Source: an uncultured Bacteroidota bacterium
GTDB taxonomy: Bacteria > Bacteroidota > Bacteroidia > Chitinophagales > Saprospiraceae
Length of the DNA: 36,342 nucleotides
Assembly: GCA_937870795.1 (NCBI GenBank)
Contig: CALMWS010000280.1
Location: forward strand, 1 to 36,342
Reading direction: 5' to 3'
A model generated the notes under the pieces. It saw only the letters and a list, made by a program, of their open reading frames with translations. It had not been told where the DNA came from and searched no databases. Positions 23,377 through 31,472 of this stretch are shown here, in pieces; position 1 is the stretch's first letter, and the number at the start of each line of letters is the position of its first letter. A program made the position numbers and the translations under genes.

Positions 23377-25221
23377 TTACATTCTTTCCGGCATATCGAT
23401 GCCCAGCATTTTCATTCCTTTTTGTAATACTTCAGCTGTAACTTTGCAGATTCCCAATCTGAAATTTTTTTCTTCATGGGTTGCAGCCCCCAAAATTCTA
23501 ACTTCGTGATAAAATCTATGAAATTCTTTGGCCAAGGTATAACAATAGTTGGCAAGGTGTGAGGGGTCGTAAACCCTGGCAGCCTCTGCTATTACACCTG
23601 GAAAAGAAGTGAGCAATACCATCAGAGATTTTTCGCTTTCTTCCAGAGCAGTTGGTTTTAATGATGGATTGAATTCAAAAACACCTCCTTTTCTGAAAAT
23701 GGATTGTATTCTTACAAATGCATTTTGGATGTAAGGCCCTGTTTGTCCCTGCATGTCGAGAGACTCTTTGGGATCAAAAGTCATCCTCTTTTTGGGTTGT
23801 ACTTTCAGGATGAAAAATTTCAAGGCGGCTAAGCCAATTTTTGTAAATACCTCTTGCTGCTGTAAGGCTGACAGTTCGGCCAATTCACCACGTTCAGCAG
23901 AGCTGGTGGCTGCTTCATTTACTACTTCATTTATCAGGTCATCTGCGTCAACAACGGTTCCTTCTCTTGATTTCATCTTACCGGTAGTAAGGTCAACCAT
24001 ACCGTAATTAAGATGATACAAACCTGTTGCATAAGGTTCTTTAAGCCTTTTTAGTATCTCAAAGAGTACTTTGAAGTGATAATCTTGTTCATCAGCTACA
24101 GTATAGATCATTTTTTGGAAGCCAAAGTCCTGGTAACGCAACATAGCCGTACCAATATCTTGGGTTATGTAGACTGAAGTGCCGTCGGAACGCAATACAA
24201 TTTTTCTATCCATACCTGCATCTGTCAGGTCAATCCATACACTACCATCTGTTTCTTTTTCAAAAACCCCAATGTTCAAACCGTGGTCAACCGTGGCTTT
24301 GCCTAACAAATAAGTTTCAGATTCAAAATAATTTTTGTCGAAACTTACACCCAATTGTTGATAGGTGCTTTCAAAACCTTCATAAACCCAGCTGTTCATT
24401 TTATGCCATAGGGAAATAATTTCGTCATCATGGGCCTCCCATTTTTGAAGCATTTCTCTGGCCTCCCTGCCAAGTTCACTATATAAATTAAAATATTGAT
24501 TTTTATATTCTTTAAAAAAGTTTGCCTCTTTTCCGGCTTCTACTCCTTTATCCTTTAGCAAAGTATCAGCCTCTGCTCCGTTTTGCCATAACTGGTATTC
24601 TTCCTGAAATTTTGTTTCAAACAGGACATAGTAATCCCCTACGAAATGATCACATTTGACGCCTGCCTGCTGAGGAGTAATACCCTCGCCAAATTTGTGC
24701 CAGGCCAACATGCTCTTGCAGATGGCAATACCCCTGTCGTTGATGATTTGTGTCTTTATAACTTCATAACCTGACGCTTCCAGGATTTGAGATAGTGACC
24801 ATCCCAAAAGTATATTGCGGATGTGACCCAGGTGCAGGGGCTTGTTTGTATTGGGTGATGAAAATTCAACCATTACCTTTTCATTTTTGGCCTCACCGTG
24901 CCCAAATGATGGTTGGGTAAGGATTGCTGCTAATGCATGCTGCCAAAAATCAATTGATAGTTCCAGGTTCAAAAAACCACTGACGACATTGAATGAAGCT
25001 AAACCGGAGGTATGATTCATGAGGAAATCGCCAAGTGCTTGTCCCACTTCCGTGGGTGACTTGCCTGCTTCTTTGCTATAAGGGAAAACAGCTATTGTAT
25101 AATCACCTTTGAATTCTTTCTTTGTAGGGTTGAGCTGTACTTGATTAGCAGCTACATCCAGCTGATATAAGGATTTTAACCCCTCCGAAACTGTCTGGGA
25201 TATAGGTTGAAGAAAATTCAT
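23377..25221 (-). CDS. argS: Arginyl-tRNA synthetase
   Basis: 614 residues. A class I synthetase that charges tRNA-Arg. The N-terminal Arg-tRNA domain (about 1-90) is followed by the catalytic core with FSSPNTNKPLHLGHIRN, the HIGH motif near 130. The KMSKS region is GKMKSREGTVVDADDLI near 413; the Met-Lys-Ser form is common in this enzyme. The C-terminal DALR anticodon domain contains NYCYTLAKEFHRFYHEVRIL. The length is close to that of other Bacteroidota ArgRS (about 590-600). The gene starts 6 bp after the RsmD-like gene, and glnS follows after 22 bp. The start ATG at 25221 has no strong ribosome binding site. Confidence 0.96.
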   Translation of the reverse strand: MNFLQPISQTVSEGLKSLYQLDVAANQVQLNPTKKEFKGDYTIAVFPYSKEAGKSPTEVGQALGDFLMNHTSGLASFNVVSGFLNLELSIDFWQHALAAILTQPSFGHGEAKNEKVMVEFSSPNTNKPLHLGHIRNILLGWSLSQILEASGYEVIKTQIINDRGIAICKSMLAWHKFGEGITPQQAGVKCDHFVGDYYVLFETKFQEEYQLWQNGAEADTLLKDKGVEAGKEANFFKEYKNQYFNLYSELGREAREMLQKWEAHDDEIISLWHKMNSWVYEGFESTYQQLGVSFDKNYFESETYLLGKATVDHGLNIGVFEKETDGSVWIDLTDAGMDRKIVLRSDGTSVYITQDIGTAMLRYQDFGFQKMIYTVADEQDYHFKVLFEILKRLKEPYATGLYHLNYGMVDLTTGKMKSREGTVVDADDLINEVVNEAATSSAERGELAELSALQQQEVFTKIGLAALKFFILKVQPKKRMTFDPKESLDMQGQTGPYIQNAFVRIQSIFRKGGVFEFNPSLKPTALEESEKSLMVLLTSFPGVIAEAARVYDPSHLANYCYTLAKEFHRFYHEVRILGAATHEEKNFRLGICKVTAEVLQKGMKMLGIDMPERM

Positions 25222-25227
25222 TTATTA

Positions 25228-25773
25228 TTATACGAGGTTTGTAAAAAAACTAAAAATAGTTGTTCCATACTTTCTTTCCTCAACGTAATGGGGTGAGGAT
25301 TTGAAATCATGATCAGGATTGTGTTCCAGAACAAAGATACCATTTTTATTCAAGAGGCTTTTTTCAAATATTTTGCCAGGTATCGATCTCAAATTAGGAA
25401 GGGGGTATGGTGGACCCGCAAAGATGTAATCATAACTGGTGTGACTTAATTCTATGAATTTAAAAACATCCATTTTAACCAGCGTAATTTTTTCCTGAAT
25501 GCCCAATTCTTCAGATATTTTTTTTACAAACTGATGCGCAGGGCCAAAGTTATCTACGTAGGTTGCATCTGTACAACCCCTGGAAATGAATTCATAACAA
25601 TGATTGCCTGTTCCCCCAAAAAGATCGAGCATCCTTGTTTCTGAAAAGTCAATTTTGTTCTGAAGTATGTTGAATAAGCCTTCTTTGGCCACATCTGTTG
25701 TGGGCCTTGTCGGCCAGTTTTTAGCAGGTGGTATAAACTTTCTACCCCCAAAATCACCGCTAATGATTCGCAT
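25228..25773 (-). CDS. rsmD: RsmD family RNA methyltransferase with altered DPPY motif
   Basis: 181 residues from ATG 25773; the frame is open further upstream, but MRIISGDFGGRKF is the conserved RsmD opening. RsmD methylates G966 of 16S rRNA using S-adenosylmethionine. RPTTDVAKEGLFNIL fits the family, motif I is MLDLFGGTGNHCYEFISRG, and the C-terminal FVLEH followed by RKYGTTIFSFF also fits. The catalytic motif IV, normally DPPY, reads FAGPPYPLP: Gly (codon GGT) replaces the key Asp, which one base change (GAT to GGT) would explain. Motif I also departs from the usual GTGxISYEF. It may be inactive, altered, or carry a sequence error. It overlaps the end of the DUF3822 gene by 14 bp. Confidence 0.85.
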   Translation of the reverse strand: MRIISGDFGGRKFIPPAKNWPTRPTTDVAKEGLFNILQNKIDFSETRMLDLFGGTGNHCYEFISRGCTDATYVDNFGPAHQFVKKISEELGIQEKITLVKMDVFKFIELSHTSYDYIFAGPPYPLPNLRSIPGKIFEKSLLNKNGIFVLEHNPDHDFKSSPHYVEERKYGTTIFSFFTNLV

Positions 25774-26491
25774 GTGAACTGATATTGAGGTAATGATCGA
25801 AGTAAACATGATCTCCCAGAATTTCACTTTTTGTGGTGAATTTGTCTGAAGATAATGTATGAAGCTTGGGTATAAACCTGTACAAAAGTTGGTAAAAGGA
25901 AGAGTTTACTGTTATTTGTCCACTGATCCATACGGTAACCTGTTCAATGTTTAGTCCCAGCGCTTGTTGACAAGTTGCAAAAAGATAATAAATGGCATCT
26001 TCTGCTGTTTCGATTTGATATTCATTGAATAATCTGAAATCGTGGCTCGTTCCACAGGCAATGGTGATGCTTTTTTCTTTAAAATGAAGCCAAATTGCCG
26101 GATCTGAGGTAGAATGGTTAAAATGGGCCCAGGCCGTTGCAACATGTTTGTATTCCCAGTTTGAGTCAATTGAATTTTTATCTTCATACAGGCAATACGC
26201 ATTTTGCGCCTGCCACAGGTCATACAGCAAATAATCTGCATTGAGGGTTGGCCTGTTTTCCATGGCTGAAAATGAAAAGGCTTTGCTGGTACTCATATAA
26301 TACACCCTGGCTTCTTTGCCGGTCCAATACTGGCTGAAAGAAGTTAAGCGATCCCAGGGTAAGCTGGCTCTTTGAACCATTGTACCCTGATTATCGAATA
26401 GCCCATAAACAAAACTGTCTGCATCAGCGATGACAGACAGTTTTTTAATATCTTTTTCTAAAAAATCTGAGCTAAAATCAAGTTGGATCAT
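25760..26491 (-). CDS. DUF3822 family protein
   Basis: 243 residues. I recognise this as the DUF3822 family, Bacteroidota proteins found just before rsmD, with no assigned function. There is no signal peptide or membrane segment, so it is cytoplasmic. The sequence alternates strands and helices in two halves. The start has LSVIADADSFVYGLFDNQG and the middle has IWLHFKEKSITIACG, a pattern recalling the repeated nucleotide-binding halves of actin-like ATPases; that resemblance is only my impression. The ATG overlaps the upstream stop (ATGA, 4 bp) and its end overlaps rsmD by 14 bp, so all three are tightly coupled. The last residues (SSHANH) lie in the overlap. Confidence 0.75.
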   Translation of the reverse strand: MIQLDFSSDFLEKDIKKLSVIADADSFVYGLFDNQGTMVQRASLPWDRLTSFSQYWTGKEARVYYMSTSKAFSFSAMENRPTLNADYLLYDLWQAQNAYCLYEDKNSIDSNWEYKHVATAWAHFNHSTSDPAIWLHFKEKSITIACGTSHDFRLFNEYQIETAEDAIYYLFATCQQALGLNIEQVTVWISGQITVNSSFYQLLYRFIPKLHTLSSDKFTTKSEILGDHVYFDHYLNISSHANH

Positions 26492-27069
26492 TCCCAGTTT
26501 CCATTGAGGTTTGGAGTGGCAAGGTCTCCAAATTTCAACAATTTTTCAGGGTCAAAGTATTTGTCGTACTTCTTGTATTTGGGGTCTCCAAACTCTCCCA
26601 TAAATGTTTTCCACTTTGTACCAACCTGCACCACTGGTACTTTGGTGCTTTGGTACTCAATGGTGTCTGCTGCAATTTCAAACTTTAAACCATTGGTAAA
26701 AGGTACGAAAGCCAGTGAATCAATGTTGATGCCCATGGCTTTGATTGAATCTATGGCAGGAGAATAGGATGTAGATCTGATGAACTTATCTTCATTGGTT
26801 GGATCGGTTGGATCGTTTTCGATTTTTTCAAAAGGAATTTTTTCATTTTTCAAAACATTTGTCAGTTCTTCGAAACTACCGGCAAAGGTGCCTTTGATAG
26901 ATCTATAGATTTCCTGACTTGTTTTGATTTGCTTCAATTTTGCAATTACAACATCTACCCTACGACCTTTTTCTTCCTGGAAGGCAATAGGCTCCCTGAT
27001 CGAGGTGTAAATCATGTAAATTAACAAAAAAATGAGGGCAGTCAAAAGAAGGTTTATGGCTACTTTCAT
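26488..27069 (-). CDS. Uncharacterised membrane-anchored, pseudopilin-like protein
   Basis: 193 residues from ATG 27069; the upstream frame to 27129 is AT-rich and unlikely. Function unknown. An N-terminal membrane helix (about 5-23, LLLTALIFLLIYMIYTS) is followed by a long helix with DVVIAKLKQIKTSQEIYRS and then KGTFAGSFEEL. A membrane helix running into an amphipathic helix and a 'Y..i.G.fa.sf.eL' phrase resembles type II pseudopilins, but the prepilin peptidase site (Gly before a hydrophobic run with Glu at +5) is missing. The C-terminal domain has VVQVGTKWKTFMGEFGDPKY. It is the first gene of the DUF3822-rsmD-argS-glnS-terC run and overlaps DUF3822 by 4 bp. The pilin resemblance is inference. 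Confidence 0.7.
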   Translation of the reverse strand: MKVAINLLLTALIFLLIYMIYTSIREPIAFQEEKGRRVDVVIAKLKQIKTSQEIYRSIKGTFAGSFEELTNVLKNEKIPFEKIENDPTDPTNEDKFIRSTSYSPAIDSIKAMGINIDSLAFVPFTNGLKFEIAADTIEYQSTKVPVVQVGTKWKTFMGEFGDPKYKKYDKYFDPEKLLKFGDLATPNLNGNWE

Positions 27070-27194
27070 AAGTATTTTTTTGTTTTGGTTTTTATAAAAA
27101 ATTGATATAAAAAATTGAAATTCAATCAAAAAAGTAAAAAGTGCTTTTCTTTAACCCTTTTTTACATTTTATTAAGATGTAAATTTAGAAAATC

Positions 27195-27226
27195 TTGGTG
27201 TATGACAAAATTAAACTTTTTATTTG
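27195..27226 (+). promoter_or_regulatory. Possible promoter of tsaD
   Basis: TTG (27195-27197), a 21-bp spacer and TTTATTTG (27219-27226) give a -33/-7 pair with one mismatch to TAnnTTTG. The box ends 10 bp before the ATG at 27237, so the leader would be only a few bases long. Confidence 0.4.
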
Positions 27227-27236
27227 CAGCCGGAAA

Positions 27237-28241
27237 ATGACCATATTAGCCATAGAAAGTAGTTGCGATGACACCTCCGCTGCAATTGTGGAGGATGGTC
27301 GTGTTTTATCCAATACAACGAGCACCCAAAAAATTCACGAACAATATGGTGGGGTAGTGCCGGAAGTTGCCTCCCGGCAACATCACATGGATATTTTACC
27401 AGTGGTTTTGCATTCACTTGCCATGGCAAATAGGCAAATGTCAGATATCCAGGCAGTTGCCTATACTAAGGGTCCGGGCTTGTTGGGTAGCCTTTTGGTA
27501 GGAAGTAGTTTTGCCAAAGCTTTGTCCCTTTCATTGGAGGTGCCTCTGATAGAAGTTCATCACATGAAAGCCCATATTTTGGCCCATTTTATTGATGAGC
27601 CCGTTCCTGCACTTCCTTTTTTGTGCCTCACGGTTTCTGGGGGCCACACCCAGATTGTAAAAGTTTCTGAAGGCATGAAAATGGAAATTTTGGGACAAAC
27701 CATTGACGATGCTGCAGGAGAAGCTTTTGACAAAACTGGCAAAATGTTGGGTTTGGGCTATCCGGCAGGTCCTGAGATCGATAAACGGTCTAATTTGGGG
27801 AAACCCATCTTCAAATTCTCCGAGGCAAACTTGCCTGGTTACGATTTTAGCTTCTCCGGCTTTAAAACTTCTGTACTGTATTTTCTCAAAGAAAAGGCCA
27901 AAACAGAACCCCTCTTTATCCAGGAAAACATCAATGACTTGTGCGCTTCTATTCAGCACAGTATATTGAATATGTTGCTTGTCAAACTTGTAAAGGCATC
28001 TAATGAAAGTGGAATAAAGGAAATTGCGATTGCGGGAGGTGTAGCAGCCAATAAAGGCCTCAGAAACAGGCTACAAAGCATGGCTGTATCAAAAGGTTGG
28101 AATGTGTATATACCTGATATCCAGTATTGTACTGACAATGCAGGCATGATAGCCATTGCAGCTTGGTACAAATATCTGAACAACGATTGGGCTGATTTGA
28201 CTTCGGCACCAGATCCAAGGTGGTCCATGCAAGCAGATTAA
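27237..28241 (+). CDS. tsaD: tRNA N6-adenosine threonylcarbamoyltransferase
   Basis: 334 residues from ATG 27237; the frame is open to a GTG at 27195, but MTILAIESSCDDTSAAIVED is the conserved N-terminus. TsaD transfers the threonylcarbamoyl group to A37 of tRNAs that read ANN codons, acting with TsaB, TsaC and TsaE (not in this window). The metal-binding HxxxH motif is HMKAH (His109, His113) and the substrate loop is LTVSGGHTQIV. GQTIDDAAGEAFDKTGKMLG and the C-terminal YCTDNAGMIA, which supplies a metal-binding Asp, are all present. The length is normal. The Hsp70 gene follows after 44 bp. In Bacteroidota, tsaD often lies near a large TamB gene, as here, though usually closer. Confidence 0.97.
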   Translation: MTILAIESSCDDTSAAIVEDGRVLSNTTSTQKIHEQYGGVVPEVASRQHHMDILPVVLHSLAMANRQMSDIQAVAYTKGPGLLGSLLVGSSFAKALSLSLEVPLIEVHHMKAHILAHFIDEPVPALPFLCLTVSGGHTQIVKVSEGMKMEILGQTIDDAAGEAFDKTGKMLGLGYPAGPEIDKRSNLGKPIFKFSEANLPGYDFSFSGFKTSVLYFLKEKAKTEPLFIQENINDLCASIQHSILNMLLVKLVKASNESGIKEIAIAGGVAANKGLRNRLQSMAVSKGWNVYIPDIQYCTDNAGMIAIAAWYKYLNNDWADLTSAPDPRWSMQAD

Positions 28242-28285
28242 ATGAACCTAATTTTACTATTGATGTTTTTAGATTTTGAGATTTT

Positions 28286-30151
28286 ATGAAAATTCCAATT
28301 GACATTAAGACGGGCAGTGTTTCACAATTGACATCCGACAATGGTGAGGTGGTTGTGGGCATAGATTTGGGCACTACCAATAGCCTGATAGCAATTGCAG
28401 ACCAGGAGGGTAAACCTGTTATTTTGGGTGGCCATAAAAATCGCAATATTGTGCCATCAGTAATTCATTTTTTTGAAGATGGCAGTTACATTGTTGGCAA
28501 TGAAGCAAAGTCTTATTTGGGTTCCCAACCAAAAGCTACCTTATATTCTGTAAAAAGACTGATGGGTAAGTCCTACACAGATTTATCAGCTGAAACTGGT
28601 AGATTAGGGTATACTTTGATGCCTTCTTCAGAAGATGAGGGGCTGGTGAAAGTGGAGGTAAATGGAGTTTTTTATTCGCCCGTCGAACTGAGCAGTTATT
28701 TGCTCAAAGCCCTGATAAAGCAGGCCGAAGAAGATTTGGGTAAAACCATTGGCAAAGCCGTGATTACGGTGCCAGCCTATTTCAACGATGCACAAAGACA
28801 AGCAACCCGCGATGCTGGAAAATTGGCAGGTCTGGATGTATTACGCATAGTAAATGAGCCTACAGCTGCAAGCCTTGCCTATGGTATTGGACTTGACAAG
28901 AATGAGAAAGGAATAGTGGCTGTTTATGACCTGGGAGGTGGTACTTTTGATATTTCAATCCTAAATATTGAAGACGGTATATTTGAGGTATTAGCAACCA
29001 AAGGAGACACCTACCTTGGGGGTGATGACTTTGACCTCGCCATTGTTGACTATTGGAAAATTCAGTACCAAAGTACTTTTTCAGAAATTCACCTTCAAAA
29101 TCTCCATGAGTTGAGATGGCTTGCCGAAGAAGCCAAAAAAACGCTCACCGATAAGGATGAATTCATCGTTGACTGGAAAGGAATAAAACTCAACATTGAT
29201 AAAGGACAGGCCAATTTACTATTTTCTTCATTGATAGAGCGCACCATTCAATTATGTCACGAAGCTGTACAGGATGCCGGTCTTACAACATCAGCCATCA
29301 ACACGGTTGTTATGGTTGGTGGCTCAACCCGTGTACCTGCAGTAAAGCATGCCGTTGGACAGTTTTTTAATTGTCCTATCCATGATGAAGTCAATCCGGA
29401 TGAAGTAGTGGCATTGGGAGCAGCTATACAAGCTGATATTTTGGCAGGAAACCGCAAAGATCTTTTGCTGTTGGATGTTACACCTTTGTCATTGGGCATT
29501 GAGACTTTGGGCGGTTTGATGGATGTAATTGTTCCCAGAAATACAAAAGTACCTGCCCGTTTCGGAAGGAATTATACTACGTCTGTCGATGGGCAAAAAA
29601 ACCTTGCGATAACGGTTTATCAGGGAGAAAGAGACCTGGTTAAATACAATCGAAAACTAGGTTCGTTTATTCTTAAAAATTTACCTCCAATGCCTGCCGG
29701 GCTACCCAAACTTGAGGTATTGTTTATTTTGGATGCAGATGGTATTTTAACGGTTAGAGCACGGGAGTTGCGTTCAGATGTCGCAACAGAAGTAACCATA
29801 AAGTCGGCCTATGGTATTTCGGATGAAGAGATGGCAAGACTCCTTCTGGATTCAATAAAAGAAGCACAGACGGACATGCAGGAAAAACAACAAATTGAAG
29901 CCAAAAACGAGGTAATCTCAACGATTCAGGCTGTGAAAAAATTCATAGACCTAAACAAACCCATTTTGACAGCTGAAGAAGTAGGGACGTTGGAACACTA
30001 CAATACGTTACTGGAAAGTTCTCTTCAGAGCGGTGACAAGGATGATATGCTTTCAATTGTCAAACAAGTGAATGACTATTCAATGCCACTGGCCCACCGC
30101 GCCATGGACAATGCTGTCGTCAATGCACTTACCGGCAAAAAAATAGATTAG
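28286..30151 (+). CDS. hscA: Hsp70 chaperone, HscA type
   Basis: 621 residues. An ATP-dependent chaperone. The nucleotide-binding domain has [15 protein letters not shown] near 23-37, [33 protein letters not shown] and [13 protein letters not shown]. The substrate domain follows the linker [19 protein letters not shown]. HscA rather than DnaK is indicated by the N-terminal lead of about 20 residues, the shorter middle region, the absence of a long Gly-rich tail, and the ending [20 protein letters not shown], which parallels the HscA C-terminus. HscA helps IscU deliver iron-sulfur clusters, but no iscU, hscB or fdx genes are nearby, so a more general Hsp70 role remains possible. Its stop overlaps that of the acyl-CoA dehydrogenase gene by 4 bp. 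Confidence 0.82.
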   Translation: MKIPIDIKTGSVSQLTSDNGEVVVGIDLGTTNSLIAIADQEGKPVILGGHKNRNIVPSVIHFFEDGSYIVGNEAKSYLGSQPKATLYSVKRLMGKSYTDLSAETGRLGYTLMPSSEDEGLVKVEVNGVFYSPVELSSYLLKALIKQAEEDLGKTIGKAVITVPAYFNDAQRQATRDAGKLAGLDVLRIVNEPTAASLAYGIGLDKNEKGIVAVYDLGGGTFDISILNIEDGIFEVLATKGDTYLGGDDFDLAIVDYWKIQYQSTFSEIHLQNLHELRWLAEEAKKTLTDKDEFIVDWKGIKLNIDKGQANLLFSSLIERTIQLCHEAVQDAGLTTSAINTVVMVGGSTRVPAVKHAVGQFFNCPIHDEVNPDEVVALGAAIQADILAGNRKDLLLLDVTPLSLGIETLGGLMDVIVPRNTKVPARFGRNYTTSVDGQKNLAITVYQGERDLVKYNRKLGSFILKNLPPMPAGLPKLEVLFILDADGILTVRARELRSDVATEVTIKSAYGISDEEMARLLLDSIKEAQTDMQEKQQIEAKNEVISTIQAVKKFIDLNKPILTAEEVGTLEHYNTLLESSLQSGDKDDMLSIVKQVNDYSMPLAHRAMDNAVVNALTGKKID

Positions 30152-31287
30152 TCTTTCAGAATTGAACGACTAATTACCAGTTTTTGAATCTCACTGGTGC
30201 CTTCTCCGATGGTGCATAATTTGGAATCGCGGTAAAATTTTTCAACGGGATAGTCTTTTGTATAACCGTAGCCTCCAAAAATTTGCACGGCTTCATTGGC
30301 TGCATACACACATACTTCGGAAGCATAATATTTAGCCATCGCCCCGGCCTCGGTTACTTTTTCTCCTCTGTTTTTTAATTCAGCTGCCTTGCGAGTCAAT
30401 AATTCAGCTGCTTGAATTCTCGTAGCCATATCGGCCAACTTGAAAGAGATGGCCTGAAAATTAGCTATGGGTTGGCCAAATTGTTCCCGCTCTTTTGAGT
30501 ATTTCACTGCTGCTTCATATGCACCTTTGGCAATGCCAAGGGATAATGCTGCAATACTGATTCTGCCGCCATCCAGGACTTTCATTGCCTGAATAAAGCC
30601 ATCGCCTACCTGACCAAGAATTTGCGATTTGTGGATTCTACAATCTTCAAAAATCAACTCTGCGGTTTCTGAGGCACGCATTCCAAGTTTATTTTCTTTT
30701 TTGCCTGCTCTGAATCCGGGACTGCCACGTTCAACAATAAAGGCAGTAATGCCCCTTGAATCAAGCAAATCACCGGTTCTTGCGAGTACTACAGCCACAT
30801 CACCCGATTTGCCGTGTGTTATCCAGTTTTTAGTACCGTTTAGGATATAGTAGTCTCCATCTTCAATGGCAACACATTTCATTCTCATGGCATCGCTGCC
30901 AGTATTGGCTTCGGTTAATCCCCATGCTCCTATAAATTCACCGGTTGCCAGTTTAGGAAGGTATTTTGCTTTTTGTTCTTCGCTGCCAAAAGCAAGAATG
31001 TGACCAGTACAAAGACTGTTGTGAGCCGCTACTGAAAGGCCTACTGAACCACAAACTTTACCTATTTCCGTTAAAATACTAACATATTCCTGATAGCCAA
31101 GCCCGGACCCATTGTATTCCTGAGGTACCAAAACACCTAAAAAACCTTGCTTTCCGAGCTCCTTCATTGCTTCTACCGGAAAGTAATGAGCTTCGTCCCA
31201 TTCCATTACATGGGGCAAGATGTGTTTTTTTGCAAACTCAGACGCACTGTGTTCAATAATTTCAAGGTGTTCTATACTCTCAAACAT
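30148..31287 (-). CDS. Acyl-CoA dehydrogenase
   Basis: 379 residues, the standard length. It is an FAD enzyme that oxidises acyl-CoA to enoyl-CoA in fatty acid or branched-chain amino acid breakdown. [17 protein letters not shown] and [16 protein letters not shown] are the flavin-contacting signatures. The C-terminal helical domain has [20 protein letters not shown] and [19 protein letters not shown]. The catalytic Glu is probably in [10 protein letters not shown] near 361, the position used by short- and medium-chain enzymes. Chain length cannot be read from the sequence; no etf or other beta-oxidation genes are in the window. The gene appears monocistronic, convergent with the Hsp70 gene and divergent from the TamB-like gene. 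Confidence 0.95.
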   Translation of the reverse strand: MFESIEHLEIIEHSASEFAKKHILPHVMEWDEAHYFPVEAMKELGKQGFLGVLVPQEYNGSGLGYQEYVSILTEIGKVCGSVGLSVAAHNSLCTGHILAFGSEEQKAKYLPKLATGEFIGAWGLTEANTGSDAMRMKCVAIEDGDYYILNGTKNWITHGKSGDVAVVLARTGDLLDSRGITAFIVERGSPGFRAGKKENKLGMRASETAELIFEDCRIHKSQILGQVGDGFIQAMKVLDGGRISIAALSLGIAKGAYEAAVKYSKEREQFGQPIANFQAISFKLADMATRIQAAELLTRKAAELKNRGEKVTEAGAMAKYYASEVCVYAANEAVQIFGGYGYTKDYPVEKFYRDSKLCTIGEGTSEIQKLVISRSILKD

Positions 31288-31342
31288 ATGCTAATTTTAT
31301 TGCTAAACGCACAGCAAAGAAAAGTGTTTTCACCGTCTTGAC

Positions 31343-31350
31343 CAAACATA
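31343..31350 (-). promoter_or_regulatory. Possible -7 box of the acyl-CoA dehydrogenase gene
   Basis: On the minus strand TATGTTTG fits TAnnTTTG exactly and would give a leader of about 50 bases before the ATG at 31287. There is no TTG at the -33 spacing. An identical string overlaps the start codon itself (31281-31288) and is ignored because it encodes the first residues. Confidence 0.35.
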
Positions 31351-31472
31351 ACCTAATTTCATTTTGATGCTTGAAAATATCCCCTTGCAATGGACATTAA
31401 AGTATAATTAACAGTAATTTAAGGGTTGATTTGCTTATCTTTACGTCTTTATAGTGGTGTTGAAAAAAGTTT

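Noticed and set aside
16219..31287. CoA-transferase and acyl-CoA dehydrogenase as parts of one catabolic pathway
   Set aside because: They are 13 kb apart, on opposite strands, in unrelated contexts, and no thiolase, hydratase or etf genes lie between them.
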